DNA of 64,000 nt from Pontibacter rufus. Lineage in GTDB: Bacteria; Bacteroidota; Bacteroidia; Cytophagales; Hymenobacteraceae. Under the pieces are notes generated by a model. That model did not search any database, was not told the DNA's origin, and worked only from the letters and a program-made list of their open reading frames with translations. A program made the translations under genes and the position numbers. Positions 1-8,237 of this stretch are shown here, one piece after another; the first letter of the stretch is position 1, and every line of letters begins with the position of its first letter. Location of the stretch: assembly GCF_015694705.1 (NCBI RefSeq), contig NZ_JADQDR010000001.1, positions 62,001 to 126,000 on the forward strand. The letters are read 5' to 3'.

Positions 1-366
1 GTATAGCTGATGTATAGCAACAGCTTTTGCCGCTACGCGTGATGTATGGGATGCCTGGCCAGCTTTGCCGGATGTTACTGCGGAAGATACATGTAAAGGA
101 AGAGAGGTAATAAGGCAGTAAGCTATTCTCAAGTACAAAACAGCAGCAACAAAGCTTTGTCGCTCACATCCTGCCATTCTGAAAACAGCCTGTGCATTAC
201 CGGTTGTCCGCCCGAAGTATGATTTTCAGGATTACAGAATTAAAAAACATATACCTGCCTGATGTTACCGGCACTTACCAGGCAGCAACAGCGGCTCAAG
301 TATAAACCAGTGCCTTACAAACTGCCCCACTCATAATTATGAGCAGGGCAGCGATGTATGTATCTC
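1..366. other. Intergenic stretch, nothing recognised
   Basis: No coding region with convincing composition is visible on either strand. One copy of the AAGTATA word lies near position 299. No terminator, tRNA or repeat was recognised. Confidence 0.5.
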
Positions 367-804
367 TTATCTACGGCGGCGTTCATCATCCCAGTACTCG
401 TCGCGGGGTGGACGGCGATCATTCCGGTGGTGTGACATAGAGGGGTCTTGTTGCCAGCGATCGTTGGCATGCTGGTTACTGCTATGGAAATGCACATCCT
501 GCTGCCGCCATATAGGTGGCCTGTCCTGATGCTCCTGCTGCCGGTCATCATACTCCTGCCTGCGCTGATCGGGTTGCCACTCGTGGCGGTTGTGCAGGCG
601 TCCTTCTCCGGGCGGATGGTTTTCCTCGTGCGAGCGCCACTCATTCCGGCGTGAAAATAGCGGTGCCGGATCACCCCAGCGGCTCCTGAAATCATGAAAA
701 TGATCATCCTCATATGGTTGCCGTTCATCTCTTCTTTGCTGCTGCTGGTATTCCCAATGACGTGGGTGGCGTGGATCGCGTGGATCGTTTTCGTGGTACT
801 GCAT
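367..804 (-). CDS. Hydrophilic, probably disordered protein (145 aa)
   Basis: I do not recognise a catalytic family. The protein is dominated by Arg, Gln, His, Asp and Pro, has no signal peptide or membrane segment, and ends in a run of arginines. Such composition suggests an intrinsically disordered protein. A short RWGDPA segment near residue 45 recalls the SWFGD-type proteins of Bacteroidota, but weakly. It lies downstream of a second protein of similar character on the same strand, and a strong terminator separates the two, so they are probably separate transcripts. The ATG at 804 is the first start in frame. The opposite strand is open for 68 codons here, but the amino-acid make-up of this frame and its paralogous neighbour favour the minus strand. 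A stress or desiccation role would be inference only. Confidence 0.6.
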   Translation of the reverse strand: MQYHENDPRDPRHPRHWEYQQQQRRDERQPYEDDHFHDFRSRWGDPAPLFSRRNEWRSHEENHPPGEGRLHNRHEWQPDQRRQEYDDRQQEHQDRPPIWRQQDVHFHSSNQHANDRWQQDPSMSHHRNDRRPPRDEYWDDERRRR

Positions 805-900
805 GTGTGTTAGATTAGGTACAACAATACTTTTGGTGATTTATACTTGTTTGTACGACATGACAGGGAGGATGTTTGAGTGAACGGGCAGCAGTGCATA

Positions 901-936
901 AAAAGGAAAGCCGGCTCTACGCCGGCTTTCCTTTTT
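901..936 (-). terminator. Strong intrinsic terminator
   Basis: Arms AAAGGAAAGCCGGC and GCCGGCTTTCCTTT flank a short loop. A run of A on one side and T on the other makes it able to work in both directions. It lies just after the stop of the 986-1795 gene and most likely ends that transcript. Confidence 0.85.
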
Positions 937-985
937 AATTTAAAATCTACTATCAAAATTACCTAATCTGAGGTGCTATACGGTA

Positions 986-1795
986 TTACCTGCGGTAACG
1001 TTGGTTCCGGTCGGTATCGTTGTAATAATTGTCGTTTCCGGAGTCCGTTTCATCAGCCCAGCGCGGCCCGTTCTCATAACCTTTGTTATAGTTGCGGTCG
1101 CGGAACACCTCAGAGCCGCGGCGCTCCCGATCAAAGCGGTCGTGCCGGGCGTGGCTGTGCGGGGTGTAACCGGGCTCATCAGAATGCATAATGTCGTTCC
1201 AGCCATCTTTTACGCGCTGGAAAAAGCCACGCTGATCGTGCTGGTGATCAGGCCTGTCAGGGGTATAGCGGCCCTCGCGGTACCAGTTATGCGAACCGCT
1301 GCCGTAGCGGTAATCATCTTCTTTGTAACGGCTGCGGGTGCCCGGGCCTTCACGTCCGGCAGTATCGTTGTTGTAATTGTTCATGTCGCTGTAGTTGCCC
1401 GGTCTTGATCTGTCATCAAAGCTGCCCTGATAGTTATAGCTGCTGCCGTGGCCGGTGCGGTTGCCATGGTTGATCATAGACTGCTCGTTGCGGTAAGGGC
1501 TGTCTGGACGGTTGCCGTAATGCTCGTTCTGGTTGCGGGAACGCTCATAAGTGGGGCGTTGCTGGTTTTCGCGGCTATAGTTGTTGCCGTACCGCCGCTC
1601 CGGTGCGTCCTGTGCGCCATGGCTGCTGGGCCCGGTATGGAAAAAGTTGCCCGCATCCCATTTCCGGTTGTTGTCGCCACGGTAGCCGTAGCGTTGCGAA
1701 GACTGGCTTTGCTCTTTGTCCTTTTGGTATAGCTCGCGGCCAATACGTTGGTTTTCACCGCCTATGTTGCCGTTTTCTTCTGGGTTATCTGTCAT
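986..1795 (-). CDS. Asn/Arg/Tyr-rich hydrophilic protein, SWFGD-like architecture
   Basis: The 269-residue protein is very rich in Asn, Arg, Tyr, Gly, Asp and Ser and has no signal peptide or membrane helix. Most of it should be disordered. One segment around residues 190-205 (GFFQRVKDGWNDI) looks like a short amphipathic helix and is followed by an acidic stretch. This order of glycine/arginine-rich region and then a GFF helix resembles Bacteroidota proteins annotated as SWFGD domain proteins, although the exact SWFGD motif is absent. Its start is the ATG at 1795. It has its own terminator downstream. Function unknown; assignment to the SWFGD-like group is inference from composition. Confidence 0.65.
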   Translation of the reverse strand: MTDNPEENGNIGGENQRIGRELYQKDKEQSQSSQRYGYRGDNNRKWDAGNFFHTGPSSHGAQDAPERRYGNNYSRENQQRPTYERSRNQNEHYGNRPDSPYRNEQSMINHGNRTGHGSSYNYQGSFDDRSRPGNYSDMNNYNNDTAGREGPGTRSRYKEDDYRYGSGSHNWYREGRYTPDRPDHQHDQRGFFQRVKDGWNDIMHSDEPGYTPHSHARHDRFDRERRGSEVFRDRNYNKGYENGPRWADETDSGNDNYYNDTDRNQRYRR

Positions 1796-2169
1796 AGCTC
1801 TGGGTTTGTTAGATTGAATAGTACAAATGAAATGTTGCCGCTGCCGCGGATTTATTTGTACGATGTTCTGTGGCTATAGTTGGTTCGGCGCCCTTTGAGC
1901 GGCAAAACCACAGGAATCTTCCTGTATACTTTAACTATAGTTGTTGTGGCAGATTTGTGAGAAATTTATACCTGTGCAGGCTGGAGAGAGGCGGAGGAAT
2001 TCTGGGGTAACAACTAACTCTGCCCGGTAGAACTGCATTGCCGTATAGGCCGTTGTTTAGCGCTTACTGGTGCTTTTACAGGCAAGCCATATTGCGGCAG
2101 CTATTGTTAGCTGGTGAAAACATACTTACGGACGAAAGTACCCGCAAATTCTGCTTTGCTGCATACCGG
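1796..2169. other. Intergenic stretch, nothing recognised
   Basis: This gap separates the disordered protein gene from the response regulator, both on the minus strand. It should hold the promoter of the former, but no Bacteroidota-type -7 box could be fixed with confidence. No RNA gene or long repeat was seen. Confidence 0.4.
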
Positions 2170-2580
2170 TTAATCGAAATACTCGCGTAGCAATTCGCGC
2201 ACGTCGGGCTCTGTCAGGGGTTTGGATACGTGCCGGCGCACATCCGGAAAGGCCTTCAGTCTTTCCAGATCATAAAAGCTGGCAGAAGAAGTCAGCATCA
2301 GCATGATGCTCTGCTGCTTCTGCGCCTCTGGTAACAGCTGGTATTGCTCCAGAAACTCAAAGCCATCCATTACAGACATTTTGATGTCTACAAAGATCAA
2401 ATCCGGGTAAGCATAATCGTCCAGGCTGGCATATGCTTTTTCCAGGTACTCAAGCGCCTGTTCCCCGTTCGTTACTACCCTGATGTCAGAAGCTACATTC
2501 ATGCGCGACAGCAACCGGTGGTTCAGGTAGTTGGTTGTTTCATCGTCGTCGATCAGTAGAATCGTATGCAGTGTTTTCAT
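2170..2580 (-). CDS. Single-domain response regulator (CheY-like)
   Basis: The 136-residue protein consists of one receiver domain and has no output domain. Visible key residues are the acidic cluster DDD at residues 11-13, the phospho-acceptor Asp at residue 65 (FVDIKM), the conserved Thr at 97 (MLTSS) and the Lys at 120 (SKPL). Family knowledge says such proteins pass a phosphoryl group from a sensor kinase to a partner protein. No histidine kinase gene lies in the window, so its partner cannot be named. This long-loop receiver type (insertion around residues 50-58) is common in Bacteroidota. It is probably transcribed alone. Confidence 0.9.
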   Translation of the reverse strand: MKTLHTILLIDDDETTNYLNHRLLSRMNVASDIRVVTNGEQALEYLEKAYASLDDYAYPDLIFVDIKMSVMDGFEFLEQYQLLPEAQKQQSIMLMLTSSASFYDLERLKAFPDVRRHVSKPLTEPDVRELLREYFD

Positions 2581-2795
2581 ATTTAACTGGCTAATACTGC
2601 TTTCATTTTTCTCAAATATAAGTATAATTTTTTTGCCGGTATTCGATGCGCCTGTTGTCTTAAAGCATGTGCCGGCTTTTATCCTTATACCTGGTCTGCC
2701 GATGTTTTATCCCTTTTTCTGGTACCGTTTGGCCCTGTATAGTGCCTCCTGGCATGATAAGAATTTGCATCCTTTTCGGGCAACTATGGCACTAA

Positions 2796-5700
2796 TCACG
2801 CTGATGTAACAGCTGCCACACCCAAGCCTTCAAATACTTCCTTCGCCTCCTGTATACTTCGGATGTCCTCCACGGTCACGACCAGTTTGTGCTTGGCTTC
2901 TTTCAGGCGGGAGCGGCGCGAATGCTGCTGCACATACTTGAGGATGTTGCCAAACGTGTCGGACTGGAAGTAGGCATCGTTGTTTTCGGACGGAATATAG
3001 CCTTTCATCACTTCTTTTTTGATGGTAAGCTTTTCGAAGCCAAGTTGCTGGGCCTGCCAGCGCAGCTTTACAATATCTACCAGCTTCTGCACCTCTTCGG
3101 GCAACGGACCGAAGCGGTCTACGATGCTGTCGCGCAGCTTCTCCAGTTCCTGCAAATCTTTGGTGCTGTCGAGTTTGCTGTAGAGACTCAGGCGCTCGGA
3201 AATATTGCTCACGTACCAGTCCGGTATCAGCACTTCCATATCGGTTTCAATACTACACTCACGCACCGGTTCAATAAACTGCTCCAGGTTGTCTTTCAGG
3301 AACAGGTCTTTGAATTCAGTTTCTTTGAGTTCTTTGATGGCATCGTCGAGCACCTGGTGGTACATCTCAAAACCGAGGTCGGTGATAAAGCCGCTCTGCT
3401 CGCCACCCAGCAAGTTACCCGCTCCCCGGATGTCCAAATCGCGCATCGCAATCTTAAAGCCTTCGCCCAGGTCCGAAAATTCTTCGAGCGTGCTTAGGCG
3501 CTTGCGGGCATCGCTTGGCAAACCGGCCACCGGCGGCGTGAGCAAATAGCAATACGCCTTTTTGTTGGAGCGCCCCACTCGGCCGCGCATCTGGTGCAGA
3601 TCCGAAAGTCCGAACATGTGTGCGCGGTTGATGATAATGGTGTTGGCGTTTTCGATATCAAGGCCCGATTCGATGATATTGGTACTGACCAGCACATCAT
3701 ACTCGCCGTTCACGAACTTCATCATGCGCTTTTCAAGCTTCTCGGGTTCCATCTGGCCGTGCGCGTAGGTTACCTTGGCATCGGGCACGTGGCGCAAAAT
3801 CATGGCGGCAATCTCTTCGATGTCTTTGATGCGGTTGTGCACGAAAAAGACCTGTCCGCCGCGCTTCATCTCGTACACCACGGCATCGCGAATCAGTGTT
3901 TCGTCGAACACGTGCAGCTCTGTTTTGACCGGCTGGCGGTTGGGTGGTGGCGTGGCAATCACGCTCAGGTCGCGGGCGCCCATCAGCGAGAAGTGCAGCG
4001 TACGCGGAATCGGTGTGGCCGTGAGCGTGAGCGTATCCACGTTGATTTTCATCTCGCGCAGCTTTTCCTTTGTCTTCACGCCGAATTTCTGTTCCTCGTC
4101 CACAATCATCAGCCCCAGGTCTTTGAACTGCACATCTTTGCTCACGATGCGGTGCGTGCCAATCAGAATGTCGATTTTGCCTTCTGCCAGTTTCTTTAGC
4201 GTTTCTTTGGTATCCTTGGCGGTTTTAAAGCGGTTGATATAATCCACGGTTACCGGAAACTGCTCGAGCCGTTGGTGGAAGGTGCGGTAGTGCTGCATGG
4301 CCAATATGGTCGTGGGCACGAGCATGGCGACCTGCTTGCCGTCGCAGGCGGCTTTAAAGGCAGCACGTATGGCCACCTCGGTTTTGCCGAAACCCACGTC
4401 GCCACACACCAGGCGGTCCATCGGGTGTGGCTGCTCCATGTCGGCCTTCACATCTTCAGTGGCTTTGCCCTGGTCGGGGGTATCCTCGTAAATAAACGAC
4501 GACTCCAGCTCCGCCTGCAAAAAGCCATCGCGGGTATACGCATAACCTGGCGCGGCTTTGCGCTTGGCGTATAAGCTAATCAGCTCGTGCGCAATGTCTT
4601 TAACCTTGCTCTTGACCTTCTTCTTTTTGTTTTCCCACTCCGGCGAACCCAGCTTGCTCATACTTGGCGGACCGCCTTCTTTGCCGCTATACTTGCTTAT
4701 TTTGTGCAGCGAGTGGATGCTGACATACAGCAGGTCATCGTCGCGGTACACCAGCCGGATGGCTTCCTGCAAACGGCCACCCACTTCCACTTTCTCCAGC
4801 CCGGCAAAGCGGCCGATACCGTAATCCACGTGGGTTACATAGTCGCCGGGCTGCAGCGAACGCAATTCTTTCAGCGTCATCGCCTTGGATTTGGAATGTC
4901 CTTCTTTGGCCTTGTGCTGGTAAAAACGGTCGAACAGCTGGTGGTCGGTGTAACAGGTAATTTTTAGCGTCTGGTCGATGAAGCCTTCGCGCAATGAAAC
5001 CGGCAGGTGCTGAAACCGCACGTCGTGGTCCAGCTCATCAAAAATCATGGTGAGGCGGTTTATCTGGCGCGGCGAATCGGTGGCGATGATATTCACAAAG
5101 CCATCGCCCTGCTGCTCGTGCAAGTCCTTCACCAGCCGCTTAAAATCTTTGTTAAACGAGGGTTGCGGCTTGGCCTGCAACTGTATAACCTCGGCACTTT
5201 TAAAGTAAAAACGCTTGCCGATTTCGATGACGTTGAAGTTATCCAACAGCTTTTTAAACTGCTTTTGCGTCTGAAACAATTGCTCCGGGTCCGACACAAT
5301 CTGGGTACCACCGCTGCCGGCCAGCATCTTTTCAAACGCAAACGAAGCCTTTTCAAAATATTCCTCAATCACGTCCAGCGTCAGGCGAATATCCTTGAAC
5401 CAGATGTTCGTGTTTTCGGGCAGGTAATCCAGGAAAGCCTCACGGGTTTCCTGCAAGAGCTTAGTTTGTACGTTTGGTATAATCGAAATCGCTTTCTTCG
5501 TCTCCACGCTCAGCTGCGTATCGGGGTCGAAGGTGCGGATGCTTTCAATCTCATCGCCGAAGAGTTCGATGCGGTAGGGTAGGTCGTTGGCGTAAGAGTA
5601 TACATCTACGATGCCGCCGCGTACGGCATACTGGCCGGCCTCGTACACAAACTCGGTGCGCTCAAAGCCATACTCGGCCAGCATCTCGCTCAGGAAAGCC

Positions 5701-6167
5701 GTATCCAGTTTTTCGCCCACCTTGGCCCCCAGCGTATTCTCCACCAACGATTTCTTATTGATCACTTTCTCCGTCAGCGCCTCCGGGTAGGTCACGATGA
5801 TTTCGCCTTTGCCGGTTTTCTGGTTCAGGCGGTTGAGCACCTCGGCCCGCATGAGGATGTTGGCGTTCTCAGTATCGTCGAAGCTGTATGGCCGCTTGTA
5901 CGAAGTCGGGAACAGCAGTACCTCCTTCTGGTCGCCGAGCAGGTTTTTGAGGTCTGTATAAAAATAAGCCGCCTCCTCTCTGTCGTGCAACACATAGAGT
6001 TGGTGCTGTTTATTTATCGTATACACCGCCGAAGCCAGCACCGCATCCAGGCTGCCTGCCATGCCTTTTAGTTGCAGGCGGTACGCTTTGTTGGCTTTCA
6101 GCCGTTCGGCAATGGTTTGCACCACGCTGTCGAGGCGGTACAGCTCTAAGAAATCTTTAACTTTCAT
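2796..6167 (-). CDS. mfd: Transcription-repair coupling factor Mfd
   Basis: This ATP-dependent translocase removes RNA polymerase stalled at DNA damage and recruits UvrA. The 1123-residue length fits the family. In order one sees the UvrB-homology N-terminal region, the RNA-polymerase-interacting (CarD-like) domain with GDYVTHVDYGIGRF near residue 455, and a RecG-like helicase core. The core has Walker A GDVGFGKTEVA near residue 589, the DEEQ Walker B near 689, TLTATPIPRT just after it and the MRGRVGRS motif. A C-terminal TRCF domain follows. The ATG at 6167 begins MKVKDFLELY. A 22-base tandem duplication and a possible promoter lie upstream. It appears to be a single-gene transcript. Confidence 0.98.
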   Translation of the reverse strand: MKVKDFLELYRLDSVVQTIAERLKANKAYRLQLKGMAGSLDAVLASAVYTINKQHQLYVLHDREEAAYFYTDLKNLLGDQKEVLLFPTSYKRPYSFDDTENANILMRAEVLNRLNQKTGKGEIIVTYPEALTEKVINKKSLVENTLGAKVGEKLDTAFLSEMLAEYGFERTEFVYEAGQYAVRGGIVDVYSYANDLPYRIELFGDEIESIRTFDPDTQLSVETKKAISIIPNVQTKLLQETREAFLDYLPENTNIWFKDIRLTLDVIEEYFEKASFAFEKMLAGSGGTQIVSDPEQLFQTQKQFKKLLDNFNVIEIGKRFYFKSAEVIQLQAKPQPSFNKDFKRLVKDLHEQQGDGFVNIIATDSPRQINRLTMIFDELDHDVRFQHLPVSLREGFIDQTLKITCYTDHQLFDRFYQHKAKEGHSKSKAMTLKELRSLQPGDYVTHVDYGIGRFAGLEKVEVGGRLQEAIRLVYRDDDLLYVSIHSLHKISKYSGKEGGPPSMSKLGSPEWENKKKKVKSKVKDIAHELISLYAKRKAAPGYAYTRDGFLQAELESSFIYEDTPDQGKATEDVKADMEQPHPMDRLVCGDVGFGKTEVAIRAAFKAACDGKQVAMLVPTTILAMQHYRTFHQRLEQFPVTVDYINRFKTAKDTKETLKKLAEGKIDILIGTHRIVSKDVQFKDLGLMIVDEEQKFGVKTKEKLREMKINVDTLTLTATPIPRTLHFSLMGARDLSVIATPPPNRQPVKTELHVFDETLIRDAVVYEMKRGGQVFFVHNRIKDIEEIAAMILRHVPDAKVTYAHGQMEPEKLEKRMMKFVNGEYDVLVSTNIIESGLDIENANTIIINRAHMFGLSDLHQMRGRVGRSNKKAYCYLLTPPVAGLPSDARKRLSTLEEFSDLGEGFKIAMRDLDIRGAGNLLGGEQSGFITDLGFEMYHQVLDDAIKELKETEFKDLFLKDNLEQFIEPVRECSIETDMEVLIPDWYVSNISERLSLYSKLDSTKDLQELEKLRDSIVDRFGPLPEEVQKLVDIVKLRWQAQQLGFEKLTIKKEVMKGYIPSENNDAYFQSDTFGNILKYVQQHSRRSRLKEAKHKLVVTVEDIRSIQEAKEVFEGLGVAAVTSA

Positions 6168-6177
6168 TCAATTATAT

Positions 6178-6221
6178 AACAAAACAGCAAAGGCAGAATA
6201 ACAAAACAGCAAAGGCAGAAC
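6178..6221. repeat. 22-base tandem duplication in the mfd leader
   Basis: Two adjacent copies (6178-6199 and 6200-6221) of a unit beginning AACAAAACAGCAAAGG differ only in the last base. They lie in the presumed 5' untranslated region of mfd. They may be a recent slippage product; no function is evident. Confidence 0.85.
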
Positions 6222-6261
6222 ACAGGGCTATCGTATAGCCGTGCTCTGCTGTTTCTTTTTA

Positions 6262-6269
6262 CAAAGATA
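6262..6269 (-). promoter_or_regulatory. Possible -7 box for mfd
   Basis: Read on the minus strand this is TATCTTTG, matching the Bacteroidota -7 consensus TAnnTTTG, about 95 bases before the mfd start. No clear TTG is present at the usual -33 distance, so support is partial. Confidence 0.4.
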
Positions 6270-6657
6270 CTACAAGATAATGTTTTATCAGAACTGTAAT
6301 GAGGGGGAGAAGGTTGCGTAGTGCTAAAAGAAGGATTGTTGATTTAAATAATCATAAACATATTACCGGTTAACTCAGAGTTATCTTAACAATATATAGG
6401 AGTTGAGCCTAGTTGTTAACAGTGTCTTGCCTCTATTTATGTGTCTTAGTTTATCTTCGTGTTTCCCTCTTGGCTTTCCTTTGTGTTTTCATCTTGTCTT
6501 ACCTTGTATGTAATGTAATATCATAAGTTGTCTTGAGAACATGCTCTAGATAAGACTTATTATCTAATTATTTCTTATAGTCTTGTATGAAGCAGGATAG
6601 ATGTATATGACACGGGTTTTGGGGCGGCCTATTTTTTAATAAAATCTTCTTCCCGTC

Positions 6658-6688
6658 TTGTTTCCTATTCATATGCCTTATATCTTTG
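6658..6688 (+). promoter_or_regulatory. Bacteroidota-type promoter of the orphan gene
   Basis: TTG at 6658-6660, a 20-base spacer, then TATCTTTG at 6681-6688 match the TTG-N19-21-TAnnTTTG consensus of the Bacteroidota primary sigma factor. The expected transcript start is about 6694-6696. This makes the ATG at 6711 a better start for the following gene than the ATG at 6699. Confidence 0.7.
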
Positions 6689-6698
6689 TGATACATTA

Positions 6699-7223
6699 AT
6701 GCATTGTTCTATGAACGCGGAGATTAGACAAGAACTAGAAAGGTTAAAGGAACTAATAAAGAAGGATCTAATAGCCAAGATAGAAAGTATAGATGATATG
6801 GTTGATTTGATGCAACTGTATAACTCTATGTCAAATATTCATGCTGAAGATTCCATATCCTCGACTGAAGATATACTTTCAGATAAGCCTGAAAAATATC
6901 AAGCTTATAACAACCCAAGTAGCTATAGACATAAAGTTGTTAGTGTTCTAAAAATAGAGAATAAGTTTCTAAATATTAATGAGATTAGTAACATTATACA
7001 TAAGCTGGAACCAGACATTTCATTTGAACAAATAAAAAAAGGTGTTAGTAGTGCTAAGTCTAATCTAATCAGTAGTGGTGCGATAGTGAAGTATGTTGTA
7101 GGATCGTCTAATCAAAATAGCTTTTATGGAAGTAGTAGTTGGTTAGACGAAGATGGAAATCCTAAGCCTGAACATATGTATAATGAAGAAAGCTTGGTTG
7201 TAAAAGAAGAAGTGAAGATATAA
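6699..7223 (+). CDS. AT-rich orphan protein of unknown function
   Basis: The 174-residue protein (170 if the start is the ATG at 6711) is not recognised. Its N-terminal 45 residues are charged and likely helical (NAEIRQELERLKELIKK). A central region around residues 85-140 (LNINEISNIIHKLEP) has the spacing of a small winged-helix-like fold, which is only a guess. Base composition is clearly more AT-rich than the flanking core genes, which suggests horizontal acquisition. It has a near-consensus promoter just upstream and a hairpin directly after its stop, so it is a complete single-gene unit. No partner gene of a toxin-antitoxin or restriction type lies next to it. Confidence 0.7.
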   Translation: MHCSMNAEIRQELERLKELIKKDLIAKIESIDDMVDLMQLYNSMSNIHAEDSISSTEDILSDKPEKYQAYNNPSSYRHKVVSVLKIENKFLNINEISNIIHKLEPDISFEQIKKGVSSAKSNLISSGAIVKYVVGSSNQNSFYGSSSWLDEDGNPKPEHMYNEESLVVKEEVKI

Positions 7224-7249
7224 AAATGGGTAGCTGTAGCTACCCATTT
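7224..7249 (+). terminator. Hairpin directly after the orphan gene
   Basis: Perfect 11-base arms (AAATGGGTAGC and GCTACCCATTT) enclose a TGTA loop and begin at the stop codon region. The T-tract is short (ATTTAAAA), so termination strength is uncertain. Confidence 0.7.
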
Positions 7250-7397
7250 AAAACACTGAGAAAGGTGGTTAAATGTGAATTAAGCATATGACTCATGCCA
7301 CATTAGAGTAGCAGATCGCTAAAATAGCCTCATTAACTATTTTGGAAAGTTGCCATTACCCACTCTTTCTTTAGTACAGGTTTGGTGTCCGCCTTTA

Positions 7398-7424
7398 AAA
7401 GGCTGTCTCTCTGAGACAGCCTTT
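7398..7424. terminator. Intrinsic terminator-like hairpin
   Basis: Perfect 12-base arms AAAGGCTGTCTC and GAGACAGCCTTT enclose a 3-base loop and are followed by TCCTGTTT. It is the second hairpin after the orphan gene, and no gene separates the two. Confidence 0.75.
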
Positions 7425-7580
7425 CCTGTTTAATATCACAAAGATAACTATGTTACACTAAATATACAATATACTTATTCCCTCCCATGCCGCAAGTTTA
7501 GCGTCAGTGCAATTTGTGGATTTACAAACTGGTGTTATCAGTAGTTCAATTTTACAAGCTAGTCATACATTACGGCCCTC

Positions 7581-7608
7581 GTAGGGACAGGTCGCGACCT
7601 GTCCCTAC
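7581..7608. repeat. 28-base perfect palindrome (REP-like)
   Basis: Each half reads GTAGGGACAGGTCG and the whole is perfectly self-complementary with no loop. It lies about 30 bases before the RAYT transposase start. RAYT enzymes are known to be associated with palindromic REP elements, so this is probably the cognate element. A second, shortened copy lies inside the transposase gene at 7909-7932. Confidence 0.85.
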
Positions 7609-7638
7609 AAACATGGTTTGGTGTCGTATACTTCATAC

Positions 7639-8235
7639 ATGACACGCCCAGATCGGAAACTGAACAGGTTATGTGATTTTGACTACAGCCAGGATGCTTT
7701 ATACTTCGTGACTTCATGTGTGAAGGACAAAATATGCGTTTTCGGCGAAGTGGTTGACGAGGAAATGCAGGTGAACGAGCATGGACATATTGCAGAACGG
7801 CAATGGTACTGGTTGGCAGAGCAATATCCGTATGTTATTTTACACGCCTTTGTGGTGATGCCAAACCACATGCACGGCATCATCGAAATTGACAGGGAAA
7901 ATAGTCCTGTAGGGACAGGTCGCGACCTGTCCAATCGTGCACCGATAACAAACCATGAGAAAACAACAACTGGTGCTTTGCCAACACAGAAAATCAAGTC
8001 CCTGTCAGCACTGATGGGCGTGTATAAAACTACGACATCGAAATTGGTACGCTTGGCGGGCTTGCCCGACTTTGCCTGGCAGCGCTCCTTTCACGATCAC
8101 ATCATCCGGCACAACAGCGCCTATATTCATATAAGGAATTACATCCAGGAGAATCCGGCGAAATGGCAGCATGATATGTTTTATCTGCCGGAGAAGCAGA
8201 GACGCCACGGCAAGTTAAAGCCATCATCAGGATAG
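7639..8235 (+). CDS. REP-associated tyrosine transposase (RAYT, IS200-like Y1 family)
   Basis: HUH-type Y1 transposases cut single-stranded DNA at hairpins; RAYT members are domesticated single-copy forms tied to REP palindromes. The protein has the metal-binding HUH motif in MPNHMHGI and the catalytic helix region in FHDHIIRHNSAYIHIRNYIQ, whose Tyr would be the nucleophile. The C-terminal ENPAKW is typical. The preferred start is the ATG at 7639 (MTRPDRKLNR, 198 residues); an upstream TTG at 7618 would add seven residues. Within the gene, 7909-7932 carries 24 of 28 bases of the palindrome found upstream, encoding VGTGRDLS, which lies in the variable loop after the HUH motif. It is likely mobile or formerly mobile. 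Confidence 0.93.
   Translation: MTRPDRKLNRLCDFDYSQDALYFVTSCVKDKICVFGEVVDEEMQVNEHGHIAERQWYWLAEQYPYVILHAFVVMPNHMHGIIEIDRENSPVGTGRDLSNRAPITNHEKTTTGALPTQKIKSLSALMGVYKTTTSKLVRLAGLPDFAWQRSFHDHIIRHNSAYIHIRNYIQENPAKWQHDMFYLPEKQRRHGKLKPSSG
7909..7932. repeat. REP-like palindrome copy inside the RAYT gene
   Basis: This copy keeps 24 contiguous bases of the palindrome at 7581-7608, losing only the last four. It is in frame and adds VGTGRDLS to the protein. An element inserted into a tolerant loop of its own transposase is unusual. Confidence 0.85.
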
Positions 8236-8237
8236 CG

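Larger units (their letters stand above)
6168..6698. other. AT-rich intergenic region with promoters
   Basis: The gap separates divergent genes mfd (minus) and the AT-rich orphan (plus). It holds a 22-base tandem duplication at 6178-6221, a possible mfd -7 box at 6262-6269 and a good plus-strand promoter at 6658-6688. The rest (6300-6650) is AT-rich with no recognisable gene. Confidence 0.6.
7224..7638. other. Intergenic region between orphan gene and RAYT
   Basis: Apart from two hairpins (7224-7249 and 7398-7424) and the 28-base palindrome at 7581-7608, no gene or RNA was recognised here. Confidence 0.6.

Noticed and set aside
315..728. Second minus-strand frame of 137 codons overlapping the 367-804 gene
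   Set aside because: It is an out-of-frame shadow of the Arg/Gln-rich gene. The chosen frame shares character with the adjacent protein gene and has a plausible start.
2889..5582. Several long open frames on the plus strand opposite mfd
   Set aside because: They mirror the minus-strand mfd gene, have unusual amino-acid content and no family match. They are shadows of the real gene.
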